Below are positions 60,295 through 64,000 of a stretch of DNA of 64,000 nt, piece after piece. Below the pieces are notes generated by a model. It saw nothing but the letters and a program-made list of their open reading frames with translations. It ran no database searches and had not been told where the DNA came from. A program made the position numbers and the translations under genes. Source of the stretch: Treponema sp. (GTDB lineage Bacteria; Spirochaetota; Spirochaetia; Treponematales; Treponemataceae); the NCBI GenBank assembly GCA_022510925.1, contig JAFLSO010000001.1, positions 186,001-250,000 on the forward strand. Direction: 5' to 3'. How positions within the stretch are numbered: position 1 is the stretch's first letter; each line of letters opens with the position of its first letter.

Positions 60295-62076
60295 ATGAAT
60301 GGTAGAACTAAAAGAGCCGCGCTTTTAGTAGCCGGTTTGTGTTGCGCGGGAAGCATGTTTGCTGCCGGGCTTGATGTGGACAAAATGGTTCCCGCCCGTT
60401 ATGACAGCATGAAAGTTTCCTCGGCCGCTAACGGAGCGCAGACGGAGTGGGGCGTGTGGAACTGCCACGACCCCAAGATTTTCCAGGACGATGACGGCAC
60501 CTACTATGTTTATTCCACTGATGCGGCTGTGGGCGGTGCAGGACAGAAGGGACTCCAGATCCGTAAGTCCACGGATTTGGTTTCCTGGCAGAGCATCACT
60601 CCCTCCGCCCTGCAGAAAAAATGGGACAGGAACTGGCTCAAGTGGGTTAACTTCAACAACGCCAACGCCTCCACATGGGCCCCCACCGTCATAAAGCAGA
60701 ACGGACTCTATTATATGATGCACGGAATCATCACCGACGTGAACAACTCGGGCTATCCTGTGGCCGCCATAACGCTCGCCATATCTGCATCTCCCACGGG
60801 CCCCTTCATTCCCGCGGGCAGCGCCGGCAAGGATAAGGTCCTGGGCCCCAAGCTTAAGGAGCTTGGCGTCACCTACAAGCAGTCCAACATAGTGCGCTAC
60901 ACTTACAACGACCGCACGTGGGATTCCGAAGACCCCAGCATAGCGGACTATTACTGCTGGAACACCGCCATGTGGGACACACAGCACGGTTTCGAGGGCG
61001 ATTTCGCGTCCATGTCGCTGGGATTCGGCTGCATTGACCCGGAATTCGTCATGGACGTGGGCAGCGGAAAGCTCATGGAGTACGACGTGAAGGGCCGCGC
61101 ATGCTACGGGCTCACCTACGGCAGCTGGAAAGGCGGCATAGCGCTCATGTATGTGGACAAAGTCTCCCTTAAGCCGGTGAATCCCGCCGACGGAGCGGTG
61201 CTGGACGACCCCGCCGACACGGTGGAGGGCGCGTTCGGAGTGGCCATAGGCGGCGGATACGGAGCGGCATACGAGGGCGCTCAGGTCATATTCAACAGCG
61301 ATACAGGATACTACTATCTTTTTGTAAGTATGGGAAGCCTGGACTGGGACTACCGCGTGGGAGTGGGCCGCAGCAAGACCGTAGAGGGACCGTATCTGGA
61401 CGCCTCGGGAAAAAGCATGCTCCTTTCCCCGCTCGTGGCCAGCGAATACCACGAGATAGGCTCCAAGATAATAGGCAGCCATGTCCTTAAGGGCGAGTAT
61501 AGCTTCAGGTGCCAGGGCGGCCAGAGCATACTGCGCACGCAGGACGGAAAAATCGTGTTCGCGAACCATGCCCGCACTAATTACATGCCCGGCTACTTCT
61601 TCTGCCTGCAGGTGCATCAGATGTTCTTTACAAAAGACGGCTGGCCTGTGCTTAACCAGAACGACTACTACGCTGACAAGACATTCGCCGAGAAACTGGG
61701 CGCGGTGAAGGCCTCCGACATAGCCGGCACCTACGACACCATCCTTACTGTGCGCAAGGCGGACGTGGGGAACTACAAGCCCCACGGCCAGAACGACCCT
61801 GTGGAGGTGTGCCTGGCGGACGCGATTCCCACGGAATCCAAGGAAATTACCCTGGGCGCTGACGGCTCTGTGAGCGGCGCATACAGCGGAAAATGGACTC
61901 TGGCGGATGACGGAAGCCTCACCATCACGCTGAACGGCGGCGGAACGTTCACCGGCTACGCGCTACCTGCTGTGGCATGGGCCCGCACCAAGGGCAACGA
62001 CAGGAAGACCGTCACGTTCACCACGATTGACGGCACAAAGACCGGAGAGTATTTCTGGGGAAACAAGCGCCCGTAG
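60295..62076 (+). CDS. GH43 endo-arabinanase-like glycoside hydrolase, secreted
   Basis: 593 aa with a signal peptide (cut near MFAA, residues 20-22). The five-bladed propeller of GH43 shows catalytic-base Asp in NCHDPKIFQDDDGTYYVYSTD near 60, STWAPTVIKQNGLYYM, the pKa-modulating Asp in CIDPEFVMDVGSGKLMEY, and the acid Glu in YEGAQVIFNSDTGYYYLFVS. A C-terminal all-beta domain (from about 470) carries TLGADGSVSGAYSGKWTLADDGSLTITL, like the C-terminal domain of large arabinanases. Endo-1,5-alpha-L-arabinan cleavage is likely. C-rich codon choice suggests strong expression. Followed by an ABC sugar importer, likely using its products. Confidence 0.9.
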   Translation: MNGRTKRAALLVAGLCCAGSMFAAGLDVDKMVPARYDSMKVSSAANGAQTEWGVWNCHDPKIFQDDDGTYYVYSTDAAVGGAGQKGLQIRKSTDLVSWQSITPSALQKKWDRNWLKWVNFNNANASTWAPTVIKQNGLYYMMHGIITDVNNSGYPVAAITLAISASPTGPFIPAGSAGKDKVLGPKLKELGVTYKQSNIVRYTYNDRTWDSEDPSIADYYCWNTAMWDTQHGFEGDFASMSLGFGCIDPEFVMDVGSGKLMEYDVKGRACYGLTYGSWKGGIALMYVDKVSLKPVNPADGAVLDDPADTVEGAFGVAIGGGYGAAYEGAQVIFNSDTGYYYLFVSMGSLDWDYRVGVGRSKTVEGPYLDASGKSMLLSPLVASEYHEIGSKIIGSHVLKGEYSFRCQGGQSILRTQDGKIVFANHARTNYMPGYFFCLQVHQMFFTKDGWPVLNQNDYYADKTFAEKLGAVKASDIAGTYDTILTVRKADVGNYKPHGQNDPVEVCLADAIPTESKEITLGADGSVSGAYSGKWTLADDGSLTITLNGGGTFTGYALPAVAWARTKGNDRKTVTFTTIDGTKTGEYFWGNKRP

Positions 62077-62102
62077 CCGCGGATTCCCTGGAATTCCGAC
62101 TG

Positions 62103-62126
62103 TATCGGTAAAAGCCGATATTATCG
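62103..62126. promoter_or_regulatory. Overlapping palindromes upstream of the sugar ABC operon
   Basis: TATCGG-N6-CCGATA (62103-62120) overlapped by CGATA-T-TATCG (62116-62126). About 80-100 bp before the transporter promoter; candidate regulator site. Confidence 0.45.
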
Positions 62127-62207
62127 ATGAAATTATAAAAATATCGCCCTTAAATGCGGTGATTTGGCTGGTTTGGTGCAGATTAAAGAGATTTGTATCA
62201 ATTTTTC

Positions 62208-62236
62208 TTGACAGTAATAGGCTGTGGTTTTACAAT
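62208..62236 (+). promoter_or_regulatory. Near-consensus promoter of the sugar ABC operon
   Basis: TTGACA (62208-62213), 17-bp spacer, TACAAT (62231-62236); predicted start about 62243, followed by AAGGAGG (62264-62270). Confidence 0.85.
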
Positions 62237-62246
62237 TAGCCTATTC

Positions 62247-62263
62247 AAGTACGTGATGTACTT
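62247..62263. promoter_or_regulatory. Palindrome at the start of the sugar ABC transcript
   Basis: AAGTAC-GTGAT-GTACTT, perfect 6-bp arms, at about +5 to +21 and directly before the Shine-Dalgarno. Operator or RBS-adjacent hairpin. Confidence 0.5.
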
Positions 62264-62279
62264 AAGGAGGACTTATCAA

Positions 62280-63617
62280 ATGAAAAAAGCATTGATTGGT
62301 TTGCTGGCGGCGTCCCTTGTTGCCTCTGCGGCATTCGCGGATGAGCTTACGCTGATGATTTATGCGCAGCCGCAGGAGAAGGCCATTCTGGACCAGGTAG
62401 TGGCGCGCTTTGAGCAGACTCACCCCGGCACCACCGTTAAATTTATTTCTTCCACACAGGCGGAGTACGGCGCCAAGATTCAGGCGCAGCTTGCCGCTGA
62501 CAGCCTGCCGGACGTATTCTATTTAGGACCCGGAGAAGTCCGCAACTACGTAGACAACGGAAAGGTCCTTGACCTGGAGCCGTACACACGCACCGTAAAG
62601 GGCGTTAACGTGGATGACCTTTATCCCGCGGCGCTCGACAGCTACCGCTATGACGGCAAGGTTCTGGGCCAGGGCTCGTCCATCTGGGCAGTTCCCAAGG
62701 ATTTCGGTCCTTTCGCGCTCGCCTACAACAAGACTCTGTTCCAGAAAAAAGGCATCCCCCTTCCCTCAAAGGACAAACCGTACACATGGCAGGAGTTCAT
62801 CGAGGTGGGCGAGAAGCTTACTGACGGAACCAGCACTTTCGGCACAGGCCTTAACATCCACTGGGCGTTCATCCAGTTCGTGTGGGGCAACGGCTCTGAC
62901 TATCTGGATGCCACGAAGACAAAAGTGAACATCACGGATCCAAAATTCGTGGAGGCGCTGCAGTTCTGGGCTAACATGACCCTGGGCAACACCACCTATC
63001 CCGTGGCCGGCATCAAGCAGTCCAAGCCCATCACTCCCACCGCCACACAGGCGCAGTCACTGGACACATACCAGCGCTGGCTTAAAGGCGAGCTTGGATT
63101 CTTCCCCGCGGGCACATGGGACATCGCCAAGTTCAATGACCCCGAGGTAATCAAGTTCGAGTACGACCTGATTCCGTGGCCCGTGCACACCGCCGCGAAC
63201 CAGACTGCAACATACCGTGGGGGGGTAGGGTATGCTGTGGCGAAGAACTCCAAGAATCCCCAGGCGGCCGCTGAGCTCGCTCTCTATCTTTCTGCTGATC
63301 CCGATGCTAACCGCATGTATGCCGAGCAGGATCTTCAGATTCCTAACCTGATGAGCCAGGCGAAGCTCTACACTGACAAGCCCGGCGCAAAACCCGCCAA
63401 CCGCCAGGAATTCATCAACATCATCTCCAAGACAGGACGCGCCTGGCCCTCTGACTTTACATACAACAGCGTGTGGTATGATAACTTCTTTGTGGGCGTG
63501 CAGAAAGTTCTGGACGGAAAAATGAGCGCGCAGGAATACTGCGAGAAAATGGAGCCGAAAATGCAGCGTGAGCTGGACAAGGCTCTGGCCAAGGCAAAAC
63601 GCAGTCAGGCCCGCTAA
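62280..63617 (+). CDS. Sugar ABC transporter substrate-binding protein
   Basis: 445 aa. Signal peptide MKKALIGLLAASLVASAAFA, type I cut before Asp, no lipobox, so soluble periplasmic. Family 1 binding-protein motifs: VARFEQTHPGTTVKFISSTQAEYGAKIQAQLAADSLPDVFYLGP, AVPKDFGPFALAYNKTLFQKKGIPLPSKDKPYTWQEF, GELGFFPAGTWDIAKF. Ligand probably an oligosaccharide released by the GH43 enzyme (arabino-oligosaccharide is a guess from context). Strong promoter and AAGGAGG. Followed by a stem-loop and a permease gene. Confidence 0.92.
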   Translation: MKKALIGLLAASLVASAAFADELTLMIYAQPQEKAILDQVVARFEQTHPGTTVKFISSTQAEYGAKIQAQLAADSLPDVFYLGPGEVRNYVDNGKVLDLEPYTRTVKGVNVDDLYPAALDSYRYDGKVLGQGSSIWAVPKDFGPFALAYNKTLFQKKGIPLPSKDKPYTWQEFIEVGEKLTDGTSTFGTGLNIHWAFIQFVWGNGSDYLDATKTKVNITDPKFVEALQFWANMTLGNTTYPVAGIKQSKPITPTATQAQSLDTYQRWLKGELGFFPAGTWDIAKFNDPEVIKFEYDLIPWPVHTAANQTATYRGGVGYAVAKNSKNPQAAAELALYLSADPDANRMYAEQDLQIPNLMSQAKLYTDKPGAKPANRQEFINIISKTGRAWPSDFTYNSVWYDNFFVGVQKVLDGKMSAQEYCEKMEPKMQRELDKALAKAKRSQAR

Positions 63618-63645
63618 TCCTTTTTTAAGTTCTTAAAAAATATAG

Positions 63646-63674
63646 ATTGCCCTGCCATAACGGCGGGGCAATCT
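63646..63674 (+). promoter_or_regulatory. Intercistronic stem-loop between binding protein and permease
   Basis: 12-bp stem (GATTGCCCTGCC with GGCGGGGCAATC, one G-T pair) and 5-nt loop, no T run after. Typical of a processing or stabilising element that keeps the binding protein in excess. Confidence 0.7.
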
Positions 63675-63699
63675 GACGCTTTGTATCAGGAGTTTTCTT

Positions 63700-64000
63700 A
63701 TGGAAAAATCACTTAGCACGAATAAGAGAAAGAAGTGGAATGACGAGGCGGTTTCCGGCCTTATTTTTGTTCTTCCTCCTGTAATTGGTTTCTTCCTGTT
63801 CACCGCAGGACCTTTCCTTTTTTCAATTTTCGCAAGTTTTACCACTTGGGATTCCATGACCACCATGAAGGAACTCTTTACTGATCCAGGGTGGTTTTTC
63901 GTTGGTTTTGAGAATTACGTAGAGCTTTTCACGGATGAATTCTTCTGGAAGGCTCTGTTCAATACATTCTTCTACATGATAGGCATTCCGATTGGCATGG
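63700..64000 (+). CDS. Sugar ABC transporter permease (MalF type, partial)
   Basis: First 100 residues; the gene continues past the window. Basic N-terminus, first helix GLIFVLPPVIGFFLFTAGPFLFSIFASFTTWD, then a loop with GFENYVELFTDEFFWKALFNTFFYMIGIPIGM, the usual start of MalF-like permeases. CAGGAG precedes ATG 63700. Partner of the binding protein at 62280-63617; a second permease should follow. Confidence 0.9.
   Translation, partial: MEKSLSTNKRKKWNDEAVSGLIFVLPPVIGFFLFTAGPFLFSIFASFTTWDSMTTMKELFTDPGWFFVGFENYVELFTDEFFWKALFNTFFYMIGIPIGM

Noticed and set aside
60325-61785. 486-residue open frame on the minus strand inside the GH43 gene
   Set aside because: It is antisense to a motif-rich GH43 gene; C-rich codon choice there leaves the opposite strand open, and the translation has no recognisable domain.

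Overview
The window reads as chromosomal DNA of a moderately GC-rich spirochete, most likely Treponema, probably a gut or rumen polysaccharide-using species. The reasoning is from gene content, not from a database hit. The set includes several lipoproteins with short S/G-C-A lipoboxes, a GGDG-type long phosphofructokinase like the second PFK of treponemes and Borrelia, a polyphosphate operon, a MetH without a reactivation domain, a MacB/LolD-like export operon ending in a Phe-terminated outer-membrane barrel, and an arabinan hydrolase followed by a sugar ABC importer. Genes are dense, mostly in short operons, and I see no rRNA, tRNA, IS element, prophage or CRISPR array.

Layout. 1-5 kb: edge-truncated threonine-synthase-like gene (PLP lysine replaced by Arg), acyl-CoA synthetase, Rsm22/METTL17-like methyltransferase. 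4.8-13 kb: ptsI-der-merR-rsm22 run, rlmB, a YchJ-like gene, htpG, hemolysin III. 13-19.3 kb: five-gene export operon (ATPase, two FtsX/MacB permeases, LolA-like carrier, barrel protein). 19.4-24.2 kb: a biotin-dependent carboxyltransferase, then rex, then serC-serA with two Rex-type palindromes in front. 24.3-28.1 kb: hflK-hflC followed by a membrane protein that looks like a pseudokinase. 28.2-35.8 kb: DUF4230, GGDEF, a nuclease-fold lipoprotein, PFK, lemA and two TPM genes. 35.8-41 kb: trehalase-like hydrolase, ppx, ppk. 41-53 kb: hypothetical, TPR, TraB, methyltransferase, ettA, membrane and lipid genes. 52.8-57.6 kb: a sigma-70-family factor and metF-metH. 57.7-64 kb: NFACT protein, lipoprotein, GH43 arabinanase, sugar ABC transporter.

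Two regulatory themes stand out. First, the alternative sigma factor gene (52873-53688) has a near-consensus sigma-54 (-24/-12) promoter, and about 185-270 bp upstream of the predicted start lie three spaced copies of a 22-bp palindrome, ACTGTATG-N6-CATACAGT. This is the layout of an enhancer-activated sigma-54 promoter driving a second sigma factor, and it resembles the RpoN-RpoS cascade of Borrelia. Second, ten genes have a sigma-70 -10 box placed so that the predicted transcription start falls on, or within 3 nt of, the start codon; most of them lack a Shine-Dalgarno, while neighbouring genes have good ones. This suggests that leaderless mRNAs are common here.

Promoter positions, starts and operators were read by eye. 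Family assignments rest on recognised motifs, without database searches.
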